From Bacteroidota bacterium (GTDB lineage Bacteria > Bacteroidota > Rhodothermia > Rhodothermales > Rubricoccaceae), in contig DUBD01000004.1 in NCBI GenBank assembly GCA_012960515.1, positions 11,837 through 50,012 of the forward strand: DNA of 38,176 nt. The letters run 5' to 3'. A program made the position numbers and the translations under genes. Position 1 is the first letter of the stretch; each line of letters starts with the position of its first letter. The notes beneath the pieces are model-generated. The model was not told the origin of the DNA. It made no database searches and saw nothing but the letters and a program-made list of their open reading frames with translations. Below are positions 1-7,228 of the stretch, one piece after another.

Positions 1-786
1 GCCCCCGCCGCGGAGGCCCCCGCCTCCTCCGGCGACGGCGCGATGACGCCGGAGCCGACGGTGGAGACCGTGGAGAAGATCGTGGAGAAGGTGGTCTACC
101 GGCCGCACCGCCAGCGCCTCCCGGACGAGCGCCCGAGCGTGACCCACAAGTTCTCCGTGGCCGGCCACGAGGGCTACCTCCACATCGGGCTGTACCCGGA
201 GACGGGCCTGCCCGGCGAGATCTTTATCACGATGGCGAAGCAGGGCTCCACGATCGCGGGGCTCATGGACTCCTTCGCGACGGCGATCTCGCTCGCGCTG
301 CAGTACGGCGTGCCGCTGGAGGACCTGGTGCAGAAGTTCGGCCACGTCCGCTTCGAGCCCTCGGGCTTCACGAACAACCGCCAGATCCCCATCGCGAAGT
401 CCATCACGGACTACATCTTCCGCTACATGGCGCTCAAGTTCCTCCCGGCGCCGGACGCCGCGGCGGGCGACGACCCGTACGCGCAGCCGGAGGAGACGGA
501 GGACCCGATCGTGGCGGTGGCCCAGGAGGCGGCGGCGCACGGCGCGGCCTCGGACGAGTCCCAGGCGGACCTCTTCTCGGTGGCAGAGTCCGCCTCCTCG
601 CCGCACATCGGCGGGACGGTGGAGCAGGTGCTCGCCAGCGGGGAGGCCACGAAGCCCGGCGGCCAGCTCGGCGCCTTCCAGAACCAGGAGGACAGCCCGG
701 CCTGCCCGAACTGCGGCTCCATCACGGTCCGCGCCGGGGCCTGCTACAGCTGCCCGAACTGCGGCAGCACCAGCGGCTGCGGCTGA
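1..786 (+). CDS. nrdJ: Adenosylcobalamin-dependent (class II) ribonucleotide reductase, C-terminal part
   Basis: This is the last 261 residues of a class II ribonucleotide reductase, which converts ribonucleotides to deoxyribonucleotides with coenzyme B12. The reading frame is open from base 1, so the ATG at 43 given by the ORF track is internal and the N-terminal catalytic barrel lies outside the window. The visible part has the family's late conserved block (RQRLPDERPSVTHKFS, then GEIFITMAKQGSTIAGLMDS and FEPSGFTNN), then an acidic Ala-rich linker. It ends in a cysteine-rich tail, CPNCGSITVRAGACYSCPNC, typical of vitamin B12-dependent RNRs, where tail cysteines re-reduce the active site or bind zinc. 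The first 14 codons (APAAEAPASSGDGA) are low-complexity linker. A strong hairpin follows the stop. Family assignment is firm; the symbol follows usual naming for B12-dependent enzymes. Confidence 0.93.
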   Translation, partial: APAAEAPASSGDGAMTPEPTVETVEKIVEKVVYRPHRQRLPDERPSVTHKFSVAGHEGYLHIGLYPETGLPGEIFITMAKQGSTIAGLMDSFATAISLALQYGVPLEDLVQKFGHVRFEPSGFTNNRQIPIAKSITDYIFRYMALKFLPAPDAAAGDDPYAQPEETEDPIVAVAQEAAAHGAASDESQADLFSVAESASSPHIGGTVEQVLASGEATKPGGQLGAFQNQEDSPACPNCGSITVRAGACYSCPNCGSTSGCG

Positions 787-800
787 TCTCTAGATCCCGT

Positions 801-828
801 CCCGCTGGCGGCTTCGGTCGCCAGCGGG
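801..828 (+). terminator. Hairpin terminator after nrdJ, built from the dispersed repeat
   Basis: Ten-base perfect arms CCCGCTGGCG and CGCCAGCGGG surround the loop GCTTCGGT, 14 bases after the nrdJ stop. The tract downstream is GC-rich and then pyrimidine-rich (gggctttccttctt). The right arm is a copy of the window-wide CGCCAGCGGGGCG motif. Confidence 0.7.
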
Positions 829-863
829 GCGCGGGCTTTCCTTCTTGGGAAAGCGGTACCCCT

Positions 864-906
864 GAACGACAACACCCCAGCCGTTGCAGCGGCCGGGGCG
901 TCGTTC
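864..906. terminator. Second imperfect hairpin between nrdJ and the DUF3800-like gene
   Basis: The outer arms GAACGAC and GTCGTTC pair perfectly. Inside them CCCCAGCCG pairs with GCGGCCGGGG with one mismatch. A four-base bulge (AACA) interrupts the left arm. The hairpin could be a terminator or a boundary structure of the following lower-GC gene. It has no T-run. Confidence 0.4.
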
Positions 907-965
907 GAACTGTCTATCACGCGGCGGCGGAGGAAGCCATTGCCCGCGTAATTGAGCGAACGCCC

Positions 966-1871
966 ATGATAAACGAAGTCCCACGCCCAAGCAAAACGGA
1001 CCCTTCCTTTTCAAACACTCGGAGCCTCAACAGCGGTCGCTGTCGACTCGTAGCCGACCACTTCGGCTTCCTTGACGAATCGCGTCTTAACCACGGGAGG
1101 TGGCGGGCGATATCGCTGATCACAGTGTCACTCCGTCACCTCGCCTTGGCCCGAGAGACGGTCCGCCCAATCCTTCAAGACTGGCCTTCGAACTCAAAGA
1201 GCTTCCACTGGGAGGACATCCGGGCTAGGAACAAGGCGGAGGTCGCTATTGCTCTGAATACAGAGGTCGCTGGCCTTGCCCGACGTGGAGTCCTCCGAGC
1301 AGACATCTATTTCTGGGACACCCACGCGGTCTTCTACGATGTGGAAGGGCGAGACGACAAACTCGTCGCGAGCGAAAATGCAGCGGCATTGATCCGCCGA
1401 GTCTGCCAAGACCGCTGGTCAGAGTCTCGGAACTGGATGCTATACCCGCACCGGGGATCCCTGATCGATTGGAATTCGGCTACTCAACGCGCGCAACAGC
1501 GATTCGGAGCTAAGTCAAACATTGGCCTTGATTTCTGCGAGGTGAGTCTTGAGCAGGAGCCGCTTGTAGCAGTTGCGGACTTGCTCGCTAGCGCGGCTGC
1601 CTTCACGGCGAGTCACATCCACGAGAGATCGTTGGTAGAAGCAAGTAGTTGCTCCCATCGGCATCGGTGGCCGGTCATCGATCATCTCTACCGGGAAGTC
1701 CGGGACCTCGGAGTTCGGTTGACGCCGACCGTCGGGTTCAAGACTCCCGTATCGAAGAGTCCTATCAACTTCTGGCCATTCTGGGACAAGAGCGGAAAGG
1801 GGAGGGCGCCTTCCAGAACCGCGACTTCCAGACAACAGCGATACCGGGAGGCTGTGAGCAATTGCTCTTAA
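966..1871 (+). CDS. DUF3800-like protein, probably horizontally acquired
   Basis: A 301-residue protein of unknown function. Two features recall DUF3800: an early Asp-Glu-Ser signature (FLDESR, D37-S39), and a later block in which an acidic residue precedes a conserved LVAVADLLASA segment (about residues 200-210), as in the family's 'ADLLAG' motif. H81 and E83 (SFHWED) could contribute to an active site. Some DUF3800 members sit in defence or mobile regions and have been proposed to adopt an RNase H-like fold; that is family lore, not shown here. GC content (mid-50s) and codon use are clearly below the neighbours, suggesting transfer. The N-terminus is about 30 residues longer than usual before the DES motif, so a later start is possible. 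It stands alone, between a hairpin pair and a repeat patch. Confidence 0.6.
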   Translation: MINEVPRPSKTDPSFSNTRSLNSGRCRLVADHFGFLDESRLNHGRWRAISLITVSLRHLALARETVRPILQDWPSNSKSFHWEDIRARNKAEVAIALNTEVAGLARRGVLRADIYFWDTHAVFYDVEGRDDKLVASENAAALIRRVCQDRWSESRNWMLYPHRGSLIDWNSATQRAQQRFGAKSNIGLDFCEVSLEQEPLVAVADLLASAAAFTASHIHERSLVEASSCSHRHRWPVIDHLYREVRDLGVRLTPTVGFKTPVSKSPINFWPFWDKSGKGRAPSRTATSRQQRYREAVSNCS

Positions 1872-1963
1872 GTCGCGGTCGCTTCCCCGCTGGCAGTCGC
1901 GCTCCCCGAGGCGGACCGCCAGCCCGAGGCCGCGTCCGGCTGGCGGAGGCGGCGGGCGGGCAG

Positions 1964-2019
1964 ATCCCTCGGCTCGCGCTGCTCGCTCGGGATGACACGG
2001 CGCGCTCGGGATGACACGG
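1964..2019. repeat. Dispersed 'ccctcgg...ctcgggatgacac' repeat with a 19-bp tandem duplication
   Basis: The stretch reads atccctcggctcgcgctg, then two tandem copies of CGCTCGGGATGACACGG (1984-2000 and 2003-2019, period 19). It belongs to a type of intergenic repeat common in many bacterial genomes, which translates spuriously to CHPERA/PERSRR-like peptides; two shadow ORFs here contain CHPERA. A related copy lies inside recD. Confidence 0.6.
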
Positions 2020-2062
2020 CGAGGGAGTGAGCGGAGCGGGACGAAACGGGGTGCCGCAGACG

Positions 2063-2076
2063 CGCCCCGCTGGCGG
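2063..2076 (-). repeat. Copy of the dispersed CCGCCAGCGGGGCG motif
   Basis: CGCCCCGCTGGCGG, the reverse orientation of the motif, lies in the non-coding stretch upstream of the 59-residue membrane protein. Confidence 0.6.
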
Positions 2077-2161
2077 TCGTGGTCGTCGGGAGCGGGCGGC
2101 GGGTGAACCGCTCGCGCGGGCTCCGCGTTGACCCGGCCCCTTCTCACTTGCCCCTCCCGAT

Positions 2162-2341
2162 ATGTCCGAGACCCCCACCCGCGGCTTCAGCCCGACCGGC
2201 ATCCTCCTGTTCGGCGTCCTGATCGCCGCCATCCTCTTCGCCGTGTTCATCATCTCGCAGCGCGGTGGCGAGGTGGACGGCCAGCCCGGCACTACCGAGG
2301 TGGACGCGCCCACGCAAATCGAGCCGGAGGACGTCCAGTAG
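2162..2341 (+). CDS. Small single-pass membrane protein (59 aa), unknown function
   Basis: This gene is too short for the ORF track. The ATG at 2162 opens a 59-residue frame: a polar N-terminus (MSETPTRGFSPTG), one clear hydrophobic helix (ILLFGVLIAAILFAVFIIS, about residues 14-32), then an acidic, Gly/Pro-rich tail ending in EPEDVQ. The hydrophobic pattern, GC-rich codon use like its neighbours and a terminator-type hairpin 12 bases after the stop all support a real gene. No Shine-Dalgarno is seen, as elsewhere in the window. The topology cannot be settled from sequence: the charge pattern (one Arg before the helix, Arg after it) is weak. I do not recognise a family, and no neighbour suggests a role. 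Confidence 0.6.
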   Translation: MSETPTRGFSPTGILLFGVLIAAILFAVFIISQRGGEVDGQPGTTEVDAPTQIEPEDVQ

Positions 2342-2353
2342 CGCTTCGCTGGC

Positions 2354-2378
2354 GCCCCGCCTCGGCGTGAGGCGGGGC
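2354..2378 (+). terminator. Hairpin terminator after the 59-aa membrane protein
   Basis: Perfect nine-base arms GCCCCGCCT and AGGCGGGGC enclose a seven-base loop, starting 13 bases after the stop codon. There is no U-tract. Confidence 0.6.
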
Positions 2379-2470
2379 CGCAGTCGGCCGACTCCGCGGC
2401 GGAAGCCACCCGCAGGGCCTGCCCTGGACTGGACTCATAAGGGCGGATCCCTCTCGTGCGGATCGGCCGT

Positions 2471-2492
2471 CATTCCCGCGCAGGCGGGAATG
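2471..2492. repeat. REP-like inverted repeat cattcccgc/gcgggaatg
   Basis: Perfect nine-base arms CATTCCCGC and GCGGGAATG enclose the loop GCAG. The element sits between two converging genes, where it may also act as a terminator for the sugar dehydrogenase gene. Very similar palindromes occur as dispersed repeats in many unrelated bacteria. Confidence 0.6.
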
Positions 2493-2542
2493 GCGGGGAG
2501 GAGAGAGGGGCGCGTTGGGGTCGCGGCATGCGGGACGTGACT

Positions 2543-3730
2543 CTACTCCGCGGCGGGAGTCTCCATCGGCGAGAGCCGCCAGATGGAGCCGTCGCCCTGG
2601 TCCGTGGCGACGTAGAGGTGCCCATCCGGCCCCGGGGTCACGTCGCGGATGCGCACGCCGAGCGGGATCATCTCCTCGTGCGTCACCTCGTTGCCGTCGA
2701 GCGCCAGCCGCACGAGGCCCTGCTGCGAGAGCGCGCTGATGAACAGGCTGCCGGTCCACTCCGGGAACACGTCGGCGGTGTAGAAGCTCATGCCGGAGGG
2801 TGAGATGACCGGCGACCAGTGTCGCACGGCGTCGGTGAACTCCGGGCGCGTGGGCGGGTCCGGGATGGTGGAGCCGTCGTAGTTGTCGCCCCAGCTCACG
2901 ACGGGCCAGCCGTAGTTGGCGCCGGGCGTGATGCGGTTGAGTTCGTCGCCGCCGAGGGGGCCGTACTCCGCCTCCCAGAGCTCACCCGTCTCGGGGTGGA
3001 ACGCGAGGCTCTGCACGTTGCGGTGGCCGTAGCTCCAGATCTCCGGCCTCGCGCCGTCCTGGCCCACGAACGGGTTGTCCTCCGGGACGGAGCCGTCCAG
3101 GTTCAGCCGCACGAGCGTTCCGAGGTGGTTGGAGAGGTCCTGCGCGGGGTCGAACTGGAAGCGCTCGCCGGTGGAGAGGAAGACGTGCTGGCCGTCCGGC
3201 GAGAACGCGATGCGGCCGCCGAAGTGGAGGCCGTTGGCGAACCACGGCTCCTGCGTGAACAGCACCTCGAAGTTCTTCAGGCTGTCGTTCTCCAGCACGC
3301 CGCGCCCGAGTGCCGTCGCGGAGGTGGCGTCCGGGCCGGGGCGCGCATACGCGAGGTAAACGAAGCCGCTCGTCTCGAAGTCCGGCGCGAGGGCCACGTC
3401 CAGCAGCCCGCCCTGGCGCTGCGCGTAGGTGTCCGGCGTGCCCGGCACCGGGCCCGAGACCTCCCCGTCCGCCCCGATGATGCGGAGCCCGCCGCCGCGC
3501 TCGGTCACGAGCAGGCGCCCGTCCGGGAGGAACGCCAGCCCCCACGGATTCGCGAGCCCCGTCGCGACCTCCACCACGGCGACGTTGCCCGCCTCCGTGG
3601 CGACCTCGTCGGTCTGGGTGCCGGGGAGGGCGGCATCGGTGGAGGCAGGGGGGGCGGCGTCGGAGCCGGGTTGGGCGCAGGCCGAGGACGCGAGCGCGAG
3701 AGCGGCGAAGAGCAGGGGAACGCGAGACAT
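2543..3730 (-). CDS. PQQ-dependent soluble sugar dehydrogenase (glucose/sorbosone dehydrogenase family), lipoprotein-type
   Basis: The 395-residue protein has the six-bladed propeller family signatures in order: GLANPWGLAFLPDGRLLVTER, QGGLLDVALAPDF, FGGRIAFSPDGQ, SYGHRNVQSLAFHP, GGDELNRITPGANYGWP and a final GPDGHLYVATD. Such enzymes oxidise aldoses outside the cytoplasm using pyrroloquinoline quinone. The ORF track begins 69 codons earlier, but the first ATG giving a signal sequence is at 3730: MSRVPLLFAALALASSACAQ, with a lipobox-like ASSAC, so the mature protein is probably lipid-anchored. Where the family usually shows WxxEHGP, this one reads WEAEYGP (Tyr for His), so activity should not be assumed. 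It is divergent from the TonB receptor, with 88 bp between the starts. No PQQ synthesis genes are in the window. Confidence 0.85.
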   Translation of the reverse strand: MSRVPLLFAALALASSACAQPGSDAAPPASTDAALPGTQTDEVATEAGNVAVVEVATGLANPWGLAFLPDGRLLVTERGGGLRIIGADGEVSGPVPGTPDTYAQRQGGLLDVALAPDFETSGFVYLAYARPGPDATSATALGRGVLENDSLKNFEVLFTQEPWFANGLHFGGRIAFSPDGQHVFLSTGERFQFDPAQDLSNHLGTLVRLNLDGSVPEDNPFVGQDGARPEIWSYGHRNVQSLAFHPETGELWEAEYGPLGGDELNRITPGANYGWPVVSWGDNYDGSTIPDPPTRPEFTDAVRHWSPVISPSGMSFYTADVFPEWTGSLFISALSQQGLVRLALDGNEVTHEEMIPLGVRIRDVTPGPDGHLYVATDQGDGSIWRLSPMETPAAE

Positions 3731-3794
3731 AGCCGGAGGCAGAAGCGAGACCGTCTCCACCCGGGAGCCCGCCCGGCGGTTCCGCGGAACGCCG

Positions 3795-3808
3795 CGCCCC
3801 GCTGGCGG
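3795..3808 (-). repeat. Copy of the dispersed motif in a divergent promoter region
   Basis: CGCCCCGCTGGCGG lies 10 bases before the start of the TonB-dependent receptor, in the 88-bp divergent spacer shared with the sugar dehydrogenase gene. Confidence 0.6.
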
Positions 3809-3818
3809 TCTCCGCCGG

Positions 3819-5837
3819 ATGCGACACCTCCCGACCCGTCCGACCGCGACCGCCAGTCGGCTGGCGTTGCTCTGCCTCTGCCTCGCCGCGGGCGCCCACG
3901 CCCAGGACCTTCCCTCCGATACCCTCACGCTGCCCACCGCTCGCGTGGAGGCCGCGCGGAGCGCCGGCGGCGTGGCCCGCGCGCCGTTCAGCGTGGCCGT
4001 CGCAGAGCGGGGGCCCGTGCAGCGCGCCGCCGAGGCCGATCTGGAGGCGGCGCTGCGTTCGCTCCCGGGGCTCTTCGTGGCGGACCGGCAGAACCCGGCG
4101 CTCGGCGAGCGGCTGATCGTGCGCGGGCAGGGCTACCGCTCGCCCTTCGGCGTGCGCGGCGTGCAGGTGGTGCTGGACGGCATCCCGCTGACCCTCGCGG
4201 ACGGGCAGGCCACGCTCGGGATCGTGGAGCCGGGGCTGGTGCATCGCGCGGAGATCGTGCGCGGACCGGCGGGGGCGTTGTGGGGCAACGGCTCCGGCGG
4301 CGTCCTCTTTCTGGACACGATCACCGGCGCGGAGGCCGGTGCCACTCTGGAGGCCTCGGGCGGCAGCGACGGGCTGGCGGAGGTCGGCGCCGAGGCGGTG
4401 GGGGAGACGGGCGCGCTGCGGATGGGCGCGGCCGCCTCGCGGCTGTACCGCGAGGGCTACCGGGACTACGCCGAGCAGGAGGTCTACCGCGCCCGCGGCT
4501 GGGCGGACCTCGCGCTGGGCCCCTCCGCCAGCCTCCGCGTCACGGCCGCGCTGGAAGACTCGCCGTTCCTGGAGCACCCCGGTGGGCTCACCGCCGAGCA
4601 ACTCGCCGAGGACCGCCGCCAGCCGGACGCGCGCTTCGTGGAGGCCGAGGCCGGGAAGGCGGTCACACAGGGGCAGGCCGCCGCCTCGCTCACCGCCGCG
4701 ACGCCCGCGGGCGACCTCCGCGCGACGCTCTACGGCGTGGCCCGCGATCTGGACAACCCGCTCCCGTTCGGCTACATCGCGCTGGACCGGACGGCGGGCG
4801 GCGCCAGACTGGCGCTGGAGCGCACGAGCGGGCCGCTCACGCTCACCCTCGGCGCGGATGCCGCGCTCCAACGCGACGACCGCTTCCGCTCGCCCAACGA
4901 AGCCGGGCAGCCGGTCGGAGACCCGACGCTGGACCAGCTGGAGACCGTCGCCAGCGGGGCGCTCTTCGCGCTCGGCCGCGTCCAACTGGCGGACGGCCTG
5001 GCCGCGAGCGCCGCCCTCCGCGCCGACCGCGTCCGCTTCTCCGCGGACGACCGGCTGCTGGGGGACGGCGACCAGAGCGGGAGCCGCGCGCTGGCCGCCC
5101 TCAGCCCGCAGATCGGCGTGACGTACCGGGCGGGGCCCGCGCTCCTCTTCGCCTCTCTCGCGACGGCCTTCGAGACGCCGACGACCACCGAGCTCGTCAA
5201 CCGCCCGGACGGCGGCGGCGGCTTCAACCCGGACCTGGAGCCGCAGCGGACGCTGGGCGTGGAGGTGGGCGCGCGAGGCGTGGCGGGCCGCGTCCTCTAC
5301 GACGTGGCGCTCTACGCGATGGAGGTGCGCGATGGCCTCACGCCGTTCGAGGGGCCGACCGGCCAGACGTTTTTCGAGAACCGCGTTCGCACCCTCCACC
5401 ACGGCGCCGAGGCGTTCGCGGAGTGGCAACCCGTCCCGGCGCTGGCGGCGTCGGCGTCGTACTCGTGGAGCCGGCTCCGCGTGGCCGAGGGGGAGTTCGA
5501 GGGGAACGCGCTGCCGGGCGTGCCGGAGCACCGGCTGGCGGCTCGCGTGCGCCTCTCCCACGCGGGCGTCGTTCTCGCGCCCGAACTCTCCGCCCGCTCC
5601 CGCCTCTACGCGGACGATGCCAACACGGCCTGGGCCGAGGACGCGGTGACGCTGGACCTCACGCTCGCGCACGAGGGCTGGGCGGTCGGCCTCGTGGAGC
5701 TGGCGCCGTTCGTGCGCGTGACGAACCTGCTGGACGCGGAGACGGTCGGCTCCGTCGCGCCCAACGCGTTCGGCGGGCGGTACTACGAGCCCGCGCCAGA
5801 GCGCGCCGTGATCGTCGGGCTGAGCGCGAGGCTGTAA
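3819..5837 (+). CDS. TonB-dependent outer membrane receptor
   Basis: A 672-residue receptor for TonB-energised import across the outer membrane. The ATG at 3819 gives a clean signal peptide (LALLCLCLAAGAHAQ); the ORF-track start at 3429 would run through the opposite-strand gene. A plug domain follows at about residues 30-170: ALRSLPGLFVADRQNPALGE, RLIVRGQGYRSPFGVRGVQV, a VLDGIPLT loop, and the IVRGPAGALWGNGSGGVLFL block typical of the family. The rest alternates beta strands, as in a 22-stranded barrel. It carries no N-terminal carboxypeptidase-like domain, so it is a simple siderophore/vitamin-type receptor rather than SusC-like. It ends in SARL, not the usual terminal Phe. Substrate unknown. 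The divergent sugar dehydrogenase is the only functional hint. Confidence 0.9.
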   Translation: MRHLPTRPTATASRLALLCLCLAAGAHAQDLPSDTLTLPTARVEAARSAGGVARAPFSVAVAERGPVQRAAEADLEAALRSLPGLFVADRQNPALGERLIVRGQGYRSPFGVRGVQVVLDGIPLTLADGQATLGIVEPGLVHRAEIVRGPAGALWGNGSGGVLFLDTITGAEAGATLEASGGSDGLAEVGAEAVGETGALRMGAAASRLYREGYRDYAEQEVYRARGWADLALGPSASLRVTAALEDSPFLEHPGGLTAEQLAEDRRQPDARFVEAEAGKAVTQGQAAASLTAATPAGDLRATLYGVARDLDNPLPFGYIALDRTAGGARLALERTSGPLTLTLGADAALQRDDRFRSPNEAGQPVGDPTLDQLETVASGALFALGRVQLADGLAASAALRADRVRFSADDRLLGDGDQSGSRALAALSPQIGVTYRAGPALLFASLATAFETPTTTELVNRPDGGGGFNPDLEPQRTLGVEVGARGVAGRVLYDVALYAMEVRDGLTPFEGPTGQTFFENRVRTLHHGAEAFAEWQPVPALAASASYSWSRLRVAEGEFEGNALPGVPEHRLAARVRLSHAGVVLAPELSARSRLYADDANTAWAEDAVTLDLTLAHEGWAVGLVELAPFVRVTNLLDAETVGSVAPNAFGGRYYEPAPERAVIVGLSARL

Positions 5838-6038
5838 GAGGGACTGGGGGCTGGCCACCGGGGACTCGCGCTCGCTCATCGCTGCCGCCAGCGGGGCGGG
5901 AGGGCGCCGGCTCCGTTCCACTCGCTCCATCCCACTCGCTCCTACCTACTGGCCCCTCCCGCGCACAACGCACCACTTCTTCGGCCCTTCGCGCAACGGC
6001 GGCGGCCATCTTCGCGGCCTGATCCCCCCGCACTCCCG
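5838..6038. other. Intergenic spacer upstream of hisC
   Basis: The 201-bp gap contains one copy of the dispersed motif (5885-5899, CCGCCAGCGGGGCGG), two near-adjacent copies of CCACTCGCTCC, and a weak promoter-like CATCTTCGCGG about 22-32 bases before hisC (C instead of T at the first position). No gene is visible. Confidence 0.4.
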
Positions 6039-7142
6039 ATGTCTCAGAGCGCCCCCGTCCACCTCGTTCGCGAGGCCGTCCGCCGCGAGAAGGCCTACCG
6101 CGTGCCGACCCAGACCGGCATCGCGGCCAAGCTGGACCAGAACGAGAGCCCCTACAGCGTCCCCGCGGACATCCGCGACGCCGCGCTGGCGGCCGTCCGC
6201 GAGGAGCCGTGGAACCGCTACCCGGACGACCGCCCGCACCGGCTCGTCGCCGCGCTCGCGGAGCGCTGGGGCGCGGACCCGGAGGGCGTGATCGTGGGGC
6301 ACGGTTCCAACGAGATCACGCACACGCTCGGGCTCTGCTTCGTGGACCCCGGCACGCCCGTCGTGCTGCCCACGCCGATGTTCTCGCTGTACACGAGCGT
6401 GATGCGGATGTTCGAGGCCGAGATCCACGAGGTGGGCCCGGAGGCGGACCTCACGCACAGCCCGGCCGCGATCCTCGCGAAGGCGCAGGAGACGGGCGCG
6501 GCGCTGACCGTCGTCACCACGCCCAACAACCCCACGGGGCAGACCATCCCGCACGAGGGGCTCCGCCAGCTGGCGGCGGGCGTGCCCGGCATCCTCGTCG
6601 TGGACGAGGCCTACCACGAGTTCCTCTCCGGCCCCACGGCGATGGACCTCCTCGCGGAGTTCCCCAACGTGCTCGTCATGCGGACCTTCTCCAAGGCGAT
6701 GGGGCTGGCCGGCCTCCGCGTGGGCGCGCTCGTGGGGCGGCCGGAGCTGATCCAGGAGATCGAGAAGGCGCGGCTGCCGTTCCTCGTGGACCGGCTCGCC
6801 GAGGCCGTCGCGCTGGCCGTCCTGGACCGCGAGGACCTGCTGCAAGCCCGCGTGGCCGAGCTGCTCTCCGAGCGCGACCGGCTGGCGGAGTCCGTCGGCG
6901 CGATGGAGGGCTGCGAGGTGCTGCCGGGGAAGGCCAACTTCTTCCTCTTCCGCACGCCGCTCCCGCACGCCGATCTTCGGGCCTCGCTCGCCGCCGACGG
7001 CATCAACGTCCGCGACGTGACGAGCTACCCGGACCTTGCCCCGCGCGACGGCCGCCCCGGCTGGCTCCGCGTCTCCGTCGGCACGCCGGACGAGAACGAC
7101 GCCTTCCTCGCCTCGCTCCGCTCCCACCTGCAGGCGGCGTAG
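6039..7142 (+). CDS. hisC: Histidinol-phosphate aminotransferase
   Basis: A 367-residue fold-type I PLP aminotransferase of the HisC family, which converts imidazole-acetol phosphate plus glutamate to histidinol phosphate. Seen in order: an N-terminal KLDQNESPYSVP substrate block, RYPDDRPHRLVAALAERWG, GHGSNEITHTLGLCF (cofactor phosphate side), TTPNNPTGQTIP, VVDEAYHEF with the PLP-ring Asp, and TFSKAMGLAGLRVG with the Schiff-base lysine K219. RVSVGTPDEND near the end holds the carboxylate-binding Arg. Length is normal for the family. No other his gene is nearby, so it stands apart from a his operon. Related HisC-like enzymes can also act on aromatic amino acids; the adjacent tyrS makes that worth considering but does not show it. 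Confidence 0.9.
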   Translation: MSQSAPVHLVREAVRREKAYRVPTQTGIAAKLDQNESPYSVPADIRDAALAAVREEPWNRYPDDRPHRLVAALAERWGADPEGVIVGHGSNEITHTLGLCFVDPGTPVVLPTPMFSLYTSVMRMFEAEIHEVGPEADLTHSPAAILAKAQETGAALTVVTTPNNPTGQTIPHEGLRQLAAGVPGILVVDEAYHEFLSGPTAMDLLAEFPNVLVMRTFSKAMGLAGLRVGALVGRPELIQEIEKARLPFLVDRLAEAVALAVLDREDLLQARVAELLSERDRLAESVGAMEGCEVLPGKANFFLFRTPLPHADLRASLAADGINVRDVTSYPDLAPRDGRPGWLRVSVGTPDENDAFLASLRSHLQAA

Positions 7143-7228
7143 GGCTCGCCTCGCGCTCGCTCACCCGAACCGCCAGCCCGCCGAGCTTCGCTCGCCCGGC
7201 TTCCCCCACGCATCCCGACTCCTGACTC

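Noticed and set aside
2819-6022. Very long Arg/Gly/Ala-rich ORFs (1067 and 982 aa) on both strands
   Set aside because: Shadow frames of the sugar dehydrogenase and TonB receptor, produced by the near-absence of stops in GC-rich DNA; no domain logic and extreme composition.
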